A stretch of 64,000 bases of DNA from Vermamoeba vermiformis (GCA_045837725.1 JBEWZL010000048.1:232617-296616), one strand, 5' to 3'; shown: positions 46,334 through 57,969, numbered from the stretch's first letter. A program made the numbers and translations. The notes: generated by a model from the sequence alone, not told the origin.

Positions 46334-49300
46334 ATGACCGATAAAGATTCGGAGAAGACAACCACGTTTCACAGGGCTGCCTTCATTGGCAACGCCACTC
46401 TGTTGACTTCTTTTCTAGATGAGGGCGTAGATGTGAATGCAGCGATTGATCAAGTCACGCCCCTTCACTTGGCTGCTGGACAAGGTATTTTTATTACTAG
46501 AAATACATTTACAGCTCGATCCGAATTAAATAACGTGTAAACTGAAAATTATTGTCGAAAAAATCCAACTTAATCCAATTATTTTAGGCCACGAAGAGTG
46601 CGTGAAGCTCTTATTAAATCGTGGTGCAAATATTTCAGCGATGGATAAAGAAAATATGAGTGCGCTACACCGCGCAGTTAAAAATAATCACCAATCGATT
46701 GTAGAATTGCTAGTTAAGCAACAAAATTACGAAGATATCCAAGAAAATAGAGAGGTAATATTTATGTCCTTAAAATACAACTGATCTGACCTCGCTACAA
46801 TTAGAAATCAAGAATGGATCTGACCAATTTGTTTGTACACAACGGTGCTACTTTATTTATTACTTTCAACAACGGAGTATATCACGTCGAACATGCAGGC
46901 ATCAACAAATCAATAAAAACAACGCGTGCTGATTTGTGCCATCGCAGCGGCAAATGGTACTACGAGGTGACCATTAAGACAGGTACACTACAATATATAA
47001 GACTATTATAATGCAACAATATGTATTTAAGTTTCGTTCTAGGCCTTCCCTCGAAGATTGGATGGATGTCAATCGACTCTAATATTGACGTACGTAGTAT
47101 TAGACAGTTAAAGTAGTGCTCTAACATAACATTCACATAGAACCCACTCGGGCTTGGCGGTGATTCGTTTTCGTATGCTTATGACGGACGACGCAAATAC
47201 AAGTGGCATTCACGCCGCGCAGAGTCGTACGGCAAGAAATGGACTGTTGGTGATGTTGTGGGCTGTTACGCGGATCTGGATCAAGGCACTGTTTCTTTTT
47301 CACTGAATGGCGAGTCATTGGGAGAAGCATTCACAGGTGTTGACGGCACCAGAGGTCTGTTCCCTGCAGTCAGTTTGAGTGCGTGGGATCAAGTGTCACT
47401 TAACTTTGGCACGGAGACATTCAAGCACCACACAAACACGCAATTTCAGCCACTGATTAGCCCTGATATCAAATACAACTCTCCATTGCACATTGCGGCT
47501 ATACACGGTCGCGAAGAGTGCGGTGAGGTGTTGTTAGAGAACGGTGCGGATGTCAATGAACGCAACTGGGAGGGCTGCACTGCACTGCACTTAGCAGCGA
47601 GCCACAAGCACCCCGAATTCATCGAGATGTTGCTGGATAAAGGTAAGCACAAGGTGCATACCAGCGAACTAAACAGGCTAACAAATGGTGTAGGAGCTTC
47701 GACAGAGGAGCGGCAAGCAGCGAACTCACAGACAGCTCTGCACAAAGCAGCGTACTTTGGTGAAGCTGAATGTATTGAAGTGTTGCTCGATCACGGAGCT
47801 GTAATCGACAGTCAAGACAAGCAAGGACGCACACCAGTGTTCTACGCAGTGGTTGGTCAGCACATGGAGTGCTTGCAAGTGTTGATTGACCGCGGTGCTA
47901 ACAACTATCCCGAGGACCGTCATGCGCGTGGATTGTTGCACGTTGCAGCAGCACAGCTCGGCAATGAGTCTAGCGAGCTGATCTCATTCTTGTTGCAAAT
48001 CGGACACGATGTCGATGCAGTTGACGAGGCAGGCAAAACAAGTTTGCACTGGGCAGTGATGTCTGGCAACGTTGAGGCTGCTCGCGAACTCATTTCTCGA
48101 GGAGCGAACGTGAACCACTCTGATAATCAACAATCAACTCCGCTGCACATGTGTGGCACTAGAAACAGTGTCGAATGCACTCAACTGTTGCTAGATCACG
48201 TAAGTTACACACCACTGTGTCATGTGCCGACACTGACATCGCCATTAGGGAGCTGATACCGATTTGTCCTCTGCGTTACTCGCAGCAGCTTCTCTTAGCG
48301 CAGATAATGTCGTGTCATTGCTCCTTCAAGCTCCGAGCATTGACATTGACGGTCACAGTGACGCTCAGCCTACTGCTTTATTTGCAGCGGCATCGTCGGG
48401 AGATTTAGAAACAGCCAAGCTGTTGCTCGAGCATTGTAAGTATCAATCACATGTTTGATGCAATTTTAATTCATTCGTTAGTTGCCGATCCTAATGCACG
48501 ATGTGCGAGTGCTTCAAATCGCATTTCATTGCACGGTGCTTGCGAGAGCGGCTTTGTACAGATGGTTAAGTTGTTGTTGGAACACAAGGCCCTGCCTAAT
48601 TTGGAAGATGACAATGCCGAGACATCGCTTCACTTGGCTGCCAAGAATGGCCATTTAGCTTGTTTGAATGAACTTTTGACGAGCGGTGGAGACGCCAACT
48701 TGAAGAACAACAACGGAGCAACACCGTAAGTACTTGAGTAATACTTTAATGTGCCTCTCTATTAATATTTTCAACTTAGCCTCGATTATGCAGCTCTCTC
48801 GGGCCACACAGACATTGTGATGAGATTGATCGAAATTGGTGCAGAAATGAACTACAAGCAGCCACTCATGGCGTGGACACAGCCCACCATTCAAGGAGAT
48901 ATCCCGCCACCTCTAGTGTGGTCAACGATCACTGCTTTCCAAAACAAGTATTACCTTGTAGGAGGGTTAAGTGAGCACGCTAAACCTGGTGAGATGCGCG
49001 TCTATTGTCTGGAATATGTGCCGTCACCTAAGGTCACAAGCGAGGACTCGTCAAAGGCTGTCAGTGACACGGCCAGTCAATCAAGTGAACCCGATTCAAA
49101 GGACACGTCCGTGGCTGTGTGGAAGAAGTTACAATGCACGGGCGATGTACCTGAGGGACGTTATCACCACAAAGCAATCTTGCATCACCACGAACTGTAC
49201 GTATTGGGTGGCTACACTCTTGACACCGTGCGTGGTCGTCTCGTGGGCTTCGATGTAATTCACGTGCTGGACTTGGTGACACTTCAATGGTCACAACGCA

Positions 49301-51532
49301 GTGCCTCGGGGTATATTCCACCAGCTTTGCGAGGATTCTCAGCCAACAAAATGCACAACAAGGCCTACATCTACGGTGGAAAGCATCAAATGAGGCCCAC
49401 CAAGAAGTTATTCGTGTTGGATCTGGACACGCTAGAATGGGCGCAAGTAGAAGCGTAAGTGTGGCTTGTTGAAGCGTCGATTATTTCTTGCCTAACGTTC
49501 TGTCTAGTGTCTCAAAGGAAGGTGTCGAGCCCACTGAACGAGCCAATCATTGCGGCGTGTTCTTCGGCAAGCGATTGTTCTTGTTGGGCGGTATTGAACA
49601 CGATGAAAAGTCGCCAGACAGTATGAGTAATGCTCCATATTAGATAGTTACACTTAACTAACATCAAGACAGTTATTGACGTGTTTGATCCCGAAACTAT
49701 GACATGGCAGCAACCACCAGCTGTGATTGGCACTCCAGCCAATGTCGGCTTTGAATGGGCACTTGTCGTACGAAATTATCAAGTGCTCGTGTTTGGAGGA
49801 TTCGAAGACACACCGTTCTGGGTATTTAACTACGATGAAGTGCACAACACAGTCACGTGGGTGAATCCTAAGGTCAGTGGCAGCATCCCTCGATCACGTG
49901 TATCTCAATGCGGAGATATTGCCGACAACAAGCTTGCCATGTTTGGTGGCAGTTACAAGAACGAAGTGTTCGATGATTTGAACATTTTGATCACCGAAGA
50001 AGAAAGTTTCCCGCTCGAATCAGATCTGCGCAAAGTTGTTGATTCAAAGGACTTTCACGATGTAGAGGTGAGTATATTGGAAAACACAATATTGGCTGGT
50101 AACTAATCACTGCGGGTAGATCATCTTGGAGGACCGTAACGGAACCACTTCAAAGTTCTTCGCGCACAAGATCATTTTGGACACTAGATCGAGTGTGTTC
50201 CGTGCGTTAATTGCAGAGCTCGAAGCAAAGCAGTATCCAGGTTCAAAAATTTTGCAGATCCGTTTGAATGATATCAGTCGTGGTGTGCTGGCACTCTTGC
50301 TCGAGTTTGTCTACACTGACAGCGTGCGCGCACCTCCTCAAATGGCTTTAGAGCTCGTGCACGTGACCAAAAAGTACCTGCCTGACCGACATTTGCGACT
50401 AGTGCATCAGGTACGAAACTATTGTTCTAATTACAGTACTGCGAGAGACAGCGTCTAACACAAGAGCAGATCATTCGTGATGTCGGTCACACGGACAATC
50501 ATCAAGCAGTGCTGCAAGAACAGGTGTACAGCGCATTCAACAATCCCAAGCACTCAGACATTACATTTATCTTGCCAGACAAGAGCAAGTTCTACGCGCA
50601 CAAAGTCATCTTGGGCTCTCGTTGCGATCACTTCAGAGCACTGTTCAGCTCAGGATTCGACGAGAGCAAAGTGACGCAGATCGACGTGACAAGTGTCAAA
50701 CAAGAGATCTTCTTGAAGGTCATGCAATTCTTGTACAGCAATCACACTGAGATAACACACGAAGATGCCGTAGATTTGTTAATTGCTGCTGATTTGTATC
50801 GCATTCCTGACTTGATCGCCAACTGCGAGGAGTTGTTGATGGTACGTTCCAGACCAATCTTTCGTTTTGCGATGGACAATAATATACTCTCTGTAGCGAC
50901 ACTTGGATGACGACAATGTGATTGGCATGTTCCAAGTCGCTGAGATGTACAACGCCGCACAATTGCAGTCGTGCACACTCGCGTACATCATGCGCGACTA
51001 CGAACGTATCAGCCAATCAGACGATTACAAGGCTTTGACCAAGTCTCAGCTTAACATCATCGAGAACAAGCGTTATGATCTCACCTCTCGATCCTCGCAC
51101 AGCAGTGGCAGTGAACATGAGGCTCATGAAAGTCATGCGGATCTGGGTCCTGACACGCACATGGACAACATGAATCCTTGGGCCTTAAATAATAACAACA
51201 ATAATAACATGCCCAATAACAATAACAATAACAACAACAATAATAATAATAACAATAATAATCACGACGGAGACGATGGTGAAAAGAAGTTTTCATCAGA
51301 CGGATCGGAAGGCTCGTCAACACTGACGCTGAATAACAATAACATTGAGAATAATAACAATAACAACAACAATACTAATGTAAAGAAAGCAAAGACAATT
51401 AAGCGCAAGACAGAGAAGCCAGAAGAGAATCAAGAGAGCTCATCGACTGCCATGACGTTGTTGGCCCTTACTACAGCTGTCATTACTGCATCAATATTTT
51501 GGTTCGCGTACAAGAGGGTGCAGCGCGAGTAA
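46334..51532 (+). CDS. ANK-SPRY-ANK-kelch-BTB-BTB protein with C-terminal membrane anchor
   Basis: A giant adaptor, roughly 1,480 residues in about 14 exons. The order is two or three ankyrin repeats (TPLHLAAGQ, GHEECVKLLLNRGANIS); a SPRY domain (HRSGKWYYEVTI, SKIGWMSIDS, VVGCYADLDQGTVSFSLNG); about ten more ankyrin repeats (NSPLHIAAIHGREECGEVLL and on); then a kelch propeller (YYLVGGLSEHAK, LYVLGGYTLD, AYIYGGKHQ, LFLLGGIEHD, VLVFGGFED, LAMFGGSY). Two BTB domains follow (FFAHKIILDTRSSVFRALI; SDITFILPDKSKFYAHKVIL), then a BACK-like helical part. An Asn-rich linker leads to a hydrophobic end (TALLALTT type, 51450-51510) and a basic RVQRE tail, so it is probably tail-anchored. BTB-kelch proteins usually act as CUL3 substrate receptors; that role here is inference. 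Confidence 0.88.
51187..51379 (+). repeat. Asn-codon (AAY)n low-complexity tracts
   Basis: Two runs of AAT/AAC codons in the last exon of the ANK-SPRY-kelch-BTB gene, separated by an acidic Ser-rich segment. Mixed synonymous codons suggest selection on protein or old slippage rather than a young microsatellite. Such Asn tracts are common in some amoebae. Confidence 0.85.
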
Positions 51533-51860
51533 CCTCAAGATTTCAATTTGTAATATAGTAAACGCCTTTTGTAAAGAAGCTGCAACCAATTTGGCCCGCC
51601 AAAAATTTTCGTTTCGAAGTTTGAACAACAGCTGACAGTTATTATTATTAATTAAGCACGTTTAACAACACACTAGCATGGAAGTATATCTTCATTAAAC
51701 TTAGCAAGCACTCGCTGAATTCGATAAATAACCATGCAACCTTTGATCCTGAATTCAGCTAGCTGCAGCCATGGCAATGAATTAATGCGTCAATTTTATT
51801 AATAAGCTAGTAATATAACCAGCCTATGAGACTTGTAAGTCCAATCGCTTAATTTTGCGT

Positions 51861-52416
51861 TACTGTAAACTGCCAAATAACTGGCAAAAAATCGGCAGCC
51901 TGCGATCAGCACGCGAACAAACAAAAAATTCAATTTAGCAATTTCAAATAATTATTATTTATACATACATATATATTCAAATAGTTTTGATGCTAGCCGA
52001 CAAATTAAAGCAAAATTTGTTACCAAATCCGCATCGGGGATCCGCGTTTTCTCATTTGTACGCACAATGGTTGCGGTGGTTTTGCTACAGATAAATATAT
52101 ATAAAGATATATCCCACTTTAATTGCAAAATTGAGCAAAAGTTGCACAAAAATTGCGAAGATGCATCCGTTCGTCATCACAAGTTTTAGCACAGTCTCAC
52201 ACAAATTTACATGCGATATTCATGATTCTCTGTACTAAATAGATACATACATCAAATCATGTGGTCTTCATGCAAAACGATGCAGCTTCTGTGCAGAAAA
52301 ATGCAGAGTAAGCACAACTTGCCGTTTTTGCTCCGCAAAATAATTTTTTGTCGCCAGCTGGAATCGAACCCTGGCGCAACTTGCACTTTGTGCCACTTAT
52401 TCGGCAGTTTACAGTA
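51861..52416. mobile_element. MITE-like element with terminal inverted repeats
   Basis: A 556-bp AT-rich block whose ends are near-perfect inverted repeats. The left end starts TACTGTAAACTGCC (51861) and the right end, read on the other strand, starts with the same 14 bases (52416). Over the first 29 bases I count three mismatches. The flanks extend to TTA on the left and TAA on the right, consistent with a TA or TTA target duplication. Each terminal repeat also holds a small internal palindrome (TGCC...GGCA). The inside has no transposase and only short frames, so it would be non-autonomous. A lone GGTTCGATTCC on the - strand near 52365 resembles a Pol III B box without a proper A box. Confidence 0.65.
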
Positions 52417-52469
52417 ATAATCTAATTTCAAATAATTCACTTGGAAAGTTGCTGAAATATTACATTTTA

Positions 52470-53195
52470 TTACACTTTACTGTTAATTAGCTGATCTAGC
52501 TTCGTTTCGTTTTGCTTTTTGCGATCCAATGCTAATTTTTGAACTTCTCGTTCTTTAATCACAACAGTTGCCATCATGCCACTCAACAGTGCCATTGTCG
52601 CCGCGAAAAAAGCAATAGCAGCTGAGAGGCTCACTTGGCGCGCAACCACTTGTTGAACTAAGAAAAACACGCAGTGATAGAACCGCACGAGCTTGTAGAT
52701 CCAGAGCTTGGCCACTGTCCACGGATACCAGCGCATAAGGACGCGATAATTGCCTATGATACAGAAGATGATCGCACAGTACATAATGGAGGCATGTATT
52801 GAAATTCCTGAGGAGTGATCGCGAGGCACGTTCGGATTCTCGATTAGCATAAAGATGAATGAGATGGCTGAGCCAATTCCACCGACCAATATAACGTCTA
52901 TTTTTACATAGTAGCGCCAGAAAGCTTTGCCAGCGATAAGGATCGAGCAGACGAGGAAGATCGCAATCCGGGGGTAAGTCGTGTAACAAAATACTTCGTA
53001 AGGCAACAATTTATCCTCCATATTCATAACTAACATCAAGCCTACTGTGGCAGTGAATAGCTCCACGATGATAATCAGCCACAAGGTCAGCCATTGCAGG
53101 GCTGGTCTGTTTTCAAGTGGCGTTGTCATTTGTTGCATTGACGAGTGAAAGAGATGCGCTGAATATGAAGTGATATCAAATCTTGTAGCAATCAT
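52470..53195 (-). CDS. Multipass membrane protein, paralogue of the divergent neighbour
   Basis: 241 residues, no introns. About six hydrophobic segments: WLTLWLIIIVELFTATVGL, IAIFLVCSILIAGKAF, VILVGGIGSAISFIFMLI, ASIMYCAIIFCIIGNY, KLVRFYHCVFFLVQQVV, IAFFAATMALLSGMMATVV. The tail is basic and coiled (KEREVQKLALDRKKQNE). It shares YTTYPR, FWxxYxKI, WxPWT and YKLVRFxH with the gene at 53372 on the other strand, so the two come from a duplication. I do not recognise the wider family. It may start at the first Met (53195) or at the internal MQQMTTP. Confidence 0.8.
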   Translation of the reverse strand: MIATRFDITSYSAHLFHSSMQQMTTPLENRPALQWLTLWLIIIVELFTATVGLMLVMNMEDKLLPYEVFCYTTYPRIAIFLVCSILIAGKAFWRYYVKIDVILVGGIGSAISFIFMLIENPNVPRDHSSGISIHASIMYCAIIFCIIGNYRVLMRWYPWTVAKLWIYKLVRFYHCVFFLVQQVVARQVSLSAAIAFFAATMALLSGMMATVVIKEREVQKLALDRKKQNETKLDQLINSKV

Positions 53196-53371
53196 TATTA
53201 TGACCGTCCCGTTTAAATTTCATGCTCATGTGAATCGGTCTCAGCTGACAGCTGTGTACAGCACATCAAGTCCCATTTTACGCTATAAATTGCAACGAAC
53301 CAATCAGTTATAACTTCGGATCATTATATTGACAGCAAGTTAATCTATCAAAAGATTTTAACCCATCCAGA
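53196..53371. promoter_or_regulatory. Shared promoter of the paralogous membrane-protein pair
   Basis: A 176-bp gap between two paralogues transcribed away from each other. It holds CTGACAGCTGTGTA at about 53246, close to the TGACAGCTGTCA palindrome found in several introns. A head-to-head duplicate pair with one short gap suggests shared regulation. Confidence 0.55.
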
Positions 53372-54034
53372 ATGCAGATTCCACTTCAAAGAGGCAAAGT
53401 CGCTTGGGTAGTCTACGCGCTGACAATTATCGTTGAACTCTACACTGCCATCAATCCTATCTTATTGGACTTTCTGCCTGAAGAACTTGACTTCCAGATC
53501 TTCGCTTACACTACTTATCCGCGCTTAGTGATCCTGATCGCTTGCTCGGTCTTGGTGCACCGTCATAGATTTTGGCAACGATACATTAAAATCAATGCTC
53601 TCACTGCTGCTGGAGCTAGTTCAATCGTGGCATATCTGTTCTTGGTCAAAGGCCACAAAAACGAGTGGGATTCGCTCAATAGCGATCAGATCCACGCCAT
53701 GGTGGCATATGGCCTGATGATCTTCGTATTATTAGGACACTACCGAACCATGCTCAAATGGTTCCCTTGGACACGTGTCACATTTTACTGCTACAAGCTT
53801 GTGCGATTTTTTCACATTATCTTCTTCATCATTCAAGAGTCACTTGGCGAGACATTTGATAACATTGCCTTCGTTGCATTTTTCTCCGCAACACTTGAAC
53901 TGTTGCACGAGATGATGTTCGAGGCTGATGAAACAGAGAAGGAAGTCAAAGAACACACGAGGCACATGAAACAATCGGTGCACAACAAGGCACACGAACT
54001 AAGTACGGATGTATACCACGAAATGGGTCATTAA
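53372..54034 (+). CDS. Multipass membrane protein, paralogue of the divergent neighbour
   Basis: 220 residues, no introns. It has the same layout as its neighbour: VVYALTIIVELYTAINPILL, FAYTTYPRLVILIACSVLV, FWQRYIKINALTAAGASS, MVAYGLMIFVLLGHY, WFPWTRVTFYCYKLVRFF, HIIFFIIQESL, then IAFVAFFSATLELLHEMMF. The C-terminal tail is hydrophilic with several His (EVKEHTRHMKQSVHNK). No signal peptide precedes the first segment. Function unknown. It ends 60 bp from the convergent PKD-domain gene. Confidence 0.82.
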   Translation: MQIPLQRGKVAWVVYALTIIVELYTAINPILLDFLPEELDFQIFAYTTYPRLVILIACSVLVHRHRFWQRYIKINALTAAGASSIVAYLFLVKGHKNEWDSLNSDQIHAMVAYGLMIFVLLGHYRTMLKWFPWTRVTFYCYKLVRFFHIIFFIIQESLGETFDNIAFVAFFSATLELLHEMMFEADETEKEVKEHTRHMKQSVHNKAHELSTDVYHEMGH

Positions 54035-54094
54035 AATAAATTTTGTTGTAAATCTTTATGAAACTAGACCAGATCAATAATGTGACACTAACTT

Positions 54095-56276
54095 CTACAG
54101 CATCAGAGCCAAGGCAAGCTGCGTCAAGATGCCAACACTTACAACAGCGGCACTAGCAACACGAGATCCAGGAGCAATGTAGCCAGGAGGTTTGGTTGGA
54201 TCTGCTTCAATGGTCATCGTATTAAGGGCATCAGGTGCGCTGAACATGAGGGCTGAAGGGTTCATTGGATCAGGATCGAGCATGTTCATCGAGAGCTGGC
54301 CGTTGTTCATGGACACGAGATACACAGTGCCTGCCACACGGGCATTGACAGTGATTTGACCAGAGCCGGCACCAGGCAACACGGCCACTACTTCGCGGTC
54401 ATTACCACGCTGAGCCCATGCTGTTACGAGCCACTTGGCTGCATTGGGCAGCTTGCGCGCGAGGACATAGACCTCAGGCGAGATGTTTTCACCTTGTGGC
54501 TCACCAACAATGTCCAGGCAGTAGAGAGGAATTCTTTCCGTGTTAAATTTGAACGGGTGCAAGTAGCTGCCATTCACGAGGTCTCCATCGCGCAGGTACT
54601 CTTCCACGTGCGAGAAGAGTGCTTGTGCCCGCGACAGGTCCATGTACTGACGCAGCCACGGGTGCAGTGCCGTGCCCATTGGTTTGCCTCGCACTGCTTG
54701 GCCTTCGTAAGTGCCGTTGTAGATGAAGTAACCTGACGTGCCACCCAATCCACCAGCTGTGAACATGACTTTGAGGAAGCCAGTCCAGCGGTCTTGTTCT
54801 GCGATCAGTCCGCCTGCAAGTGAATGACCACCCACTGACATCCAGGCATAGAAGTTCTTACGGCCCAATCGAATATGACCACCCACTTCATTCAACAACT
54901 TCCAAGTCATATCAGCGGGGCTGCCCAATGAATCAATGCCTCCCCAGCCTTGATTGTTGTCGTGGAAGTAGATCTGTGGCTGAGGAATCGTTGACACGCC
55001 AATGTTAATGAAGTCTTGGTAGTCTCGGCCCCACGCAGCCCAACCATTCCAACGACCTCTGTCTTGGCCGTACGAGTCACTGTAGAGTCCATAGAACGGC
55101 TGGTCATCGCGCCACTTGGTGTTTTTGGAAATCTCTTCGTAAATGATGTGTTCGTGCTCTGCGGCCCGTTGTGACACGAAGCGAGTCAAGGCGTCATTTC
55201 TGCTTTCGTTGACATAGTTCGGATCTTTCCAGCAATAAGGGTCTAATTGGCCTGGGTACCCAATAGCAGCTATTAACTCGGGGTCTTTCAAATATGAACA
55301 GCCTGTCCAGCCAATGACACCAATGCCGTATTCACCGCCACTCGTCACGAATGACAGTGGGTAGATCTTCGATAAATTGGCCACGCACTCGCCGATTGGT
55401 TTGACGACTTCTCTGATCCAATCTTGTGGTGCCTAAATAAATCGAGTTATTATACTGTTCTATTAATAGCAATCAATTATTATAATAATAAAGTCTTACC
55501 AAAGGACTCATATCAGGGTTATCGTTGGAACTGAGTCTGTTGCCGTCTGAATCATGCAACCATACTGACTCGGGTATAGTTTGGTTTCTTGCCGCAAAGT
55601 CTTCGAGCCATTGTCTGCCTGATCGTTGATAGCCTGGCAAAGCACCAGCAAATCCAGCGACAGTTTTGTAACGACCATTAGCGGCTAAAACAACAGTTAG
55701 AGCCTCTTCATTATGACCAGCGCCGTAGTATGGAGGTCCCTGAGCTCCGGAGATGTCCATGGAACAGTACGGAGGTACGACTTGAAGATCGATCCCAAAG
55801 CCCCATCGGTCAGCGAGTTCCAATAGCAGTGGTATGCCGTGAGATATCATGCCGGTCAATGGAGGTAAAGTATGACCCTCTTTGAAGACACCGGCGACAG
55901 CATTCTGAAGATAGTCCTTGGCAGTCGACTCATCCGATGGTCTCCATGGATTGGAGAGCAGATTGACAGTAGTTTGCAGCTCCTTTGTACTGTTGTTCGC
56001 TAAACCAAGGGTAAGAGTAAATTTATACTCGCCAGGCTCGATCATCGCCACCAAAGTTTCGTTCGCATTCGGATTGGCAATCGCCACAGCGCCTATTCCA
56101 GTGTCGACGATCCATTTAAATGACACAGGTGTATCTGAACCATCGTAGTAAAGCTTCACTTGATTTACAGGCAGTTGGATTGAACCTGAGGAACCGGCAG
56201 CAATGTCGGCGGTGGATGTTGGTAAAAAGCACAGCACCAGCGCGCAGAAGAGCGCTAGTTGGATACAATTCGTCAT
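54095..56276 (-). CDS. Secreted PKD-domain protein, probably GPI-anchored
   Basis: Two exons joined at L|gtaaga (about 55499) and tttag|GCACCAC (about 55433), giving close to 700 residues. The signal peptide is LALFCALVLCFLPTSTA. Next is a PKD/Ig-like beta domain (QLPVNQVKLYYDGSDTPVSF, VAIANPNANETLV, EPGEYKFTLTL). The large middle has conserved-looking blocks (GFGIDLQVVPPYCSMD, GAGHNEEAL, WNGWAAWGRDYQDFINIGV, YFHDNNQGWGGID, FYAWMSVGGHSLAGG) that suggest an extracellular hydrolase-like fold, but I cannot name a family. A beta-rich module follows. The end is hydrophobic after PGYIAPGSR (VASAAVVSVGILTQLALALML), as for GPI attachment. Confidence 0.78.
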
Positions 56277-56838
56277 CTAGCAGTTGATGGTACCAACGGT
56301 TAGCCTAAAGGTACAGTTAGAACTTGGTAACAGGGCACTTCAGGTCACGGTTTGTAATCCAGACTTACTCTGCTGTGTTACGGGGAATTATTTTTAATTA
56401 ATAACATAAATTATCTGCATACTATTTATAAGGACGCCGCGGGGGTCGGGCAAATAACTTTATAAGGAAATAATAAAATTGAATTTACGTGTAAATCGTA
56501 TCTTTGTGGCACGTCATTATAATTGATTGATGCCAACTAGAAAGCAATTAAATCGTAATATCCAAATTAAATGACAAGTATTTGTGCCCTAATTTTGCAT
56601 TGATTCAGATCACGTAATAAATTCTTTTTTTTTGGTACCAACGCATTAAAATCTCCGAATGTCAACTATACTAGCTTATTTTAGCATTGTTGATACTTTG
56701 GGCATTTTGCAAAGCTGTCATGTGTTACTGCGTACTCTAACAAAATATTTAAATGGTCAGATGTATTTTGAATCATGAACGAACAACAACAAAACTGTAC
56801 CAATTTAACGATAAAATCGGGTTATTGAACACCACGCC
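56277..56838. other. Intergenic region
   Basis: About 560 bp, AT-rich, between the divergent PKD-domain and F-box genes. No open frame or known element. It probably carries both promoters. Confidence 0.45.
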
Positions 56839-57903
56839 ATGGTAATGATAAGTATTGGCTACTACTGCGGTCTAACGGATACTTTAGGAAGTGCCAATTG
56901 AAATCTGGTTCAAAATTTTTGATTATCTGCTCCACGATTTATCAGAACAAAAATTACCAACGTCTCCATTTGCTAGAGTACGAGTGTGTTTGGTATTTTT
57001 GAAAGCAGTCTCAGCAGAATTAAATCGGATGTGCAAGACATTTATTAAAACAATTCCGAAATCAGGCTTAGAAAGGCGACCAGACTTGATGGAGTATCTA
57101 GTCCTTAATGGATATTTCTCGTGCTTAATATATATGCACGAAATAGGAGCAAAATGGACCAACACGGTGATTGCAAGCGCATTGAGCAAAAACGACTTCA
57201 AAGTTGTCAAATACGTTATTGAAAACAATACTAGCAATCGATGGGACTACAAAACATGTTTGGACCTCTCAATGCAATACAATTGTCTCGAAGCGATCAA
57301 ATACTTTCACGAGGCATCAGCGGACTGGATGGGCTTGACTTGCACAAAAATCGTTGAGAAAGGCAGTTTGGAATGCTTGCAATATGCACGCGAAAGAGGA
57401 TGTCCTTTCGACGAAGAGACATGCGAGGAATCAGTGCGTACTGGTCATTTAGACTGTTTGAAATACGTTCATGAAAACGATCTTGGAGCTACACGACAAC
57501 TGACATTGCAGCTGTGAACGGAGACCTTGCGTGCCTTAAATATGCAATCGATAATGGATGCATTTGCTTATCGACAGTTTACCTGCACTGCGCGAAGAAT
57601 GGCGACCTAGCCATGATGAAGTACCTTTACGAGAACACATCCGTCGCGTGGCATAGCGACACGTGTTACACCGCAGCACTGCACAATCACATGCACTGTC
57701 TCAGATACGCGTATGACAACGACGCGCCATTCAACGAGCGCAATGTCGTCCATGCCTGCAAAACAACTGAATGTTTGCAGTTCGTGCACGATGCGGGCTA
57801 TGGCTGGAATGACTATTGGTGCAACGCGCATGACGCGCAGTCAGTCATGTTCAGTCAATACGCGCACGAACAGGATTGGTGTAAACTGTGTAGATTCAAA
57901 TAA
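56839..57903 (+). pseudogene. F-box/ankyrin-like gene with an apparent frameshift
   Basis: An intracellular adaptor-like gene. The start codon forms its own exon (56839-56841), then a 46-nt intron, then EVPIEIWFKIFDYLLHDL, an F-box-like helix. Degenerate ankyrin-like units of about 28 residues follow, of the form C-L-K-Y-x-H-E-x-G (SLECLQYARERGCPFDEETC; GHLDCLKYVHEND). After HENDL (about 57483) the frame closes at 57515-57517, but the same repeat pattern continues at once in another frame (VNGDLACLKYAIDNG) to 57903. One missing base around 57485, or a sequencing error, would explain it; no usable intron bridges the site. If real, the gene is truncated after about 210 residues. Confidence 0.65.
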
Positions 57904-57969
57904 GGATAAAGTTTGTTAAGAAAGGACCATCATTTATAATGAGCTAAGTCTTTTGGTACAAAACAGAAC

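Noticed and set aside
51181-51400. Possible recent microsatellite expansion
   Set aside because: The Asn codons alternate AAT and AAC and lie in frame, so this reads as a protein tract rather than a young repeat.
52350-52385. tRNA-like B box (GGTTCGATTCC) on the - strand
   Set aside because: The T-stem does not pair, no A box is at proper distance and no cloverleaf forms. It lies within the inverted-repeat element and is probably chance or a remnant.
54095-56276. First thought: galactocerebrosidase (GH59)
   Set aside because: None of the GH59 motifs is present; only the secreted layout is similar. Kept as unassigned.
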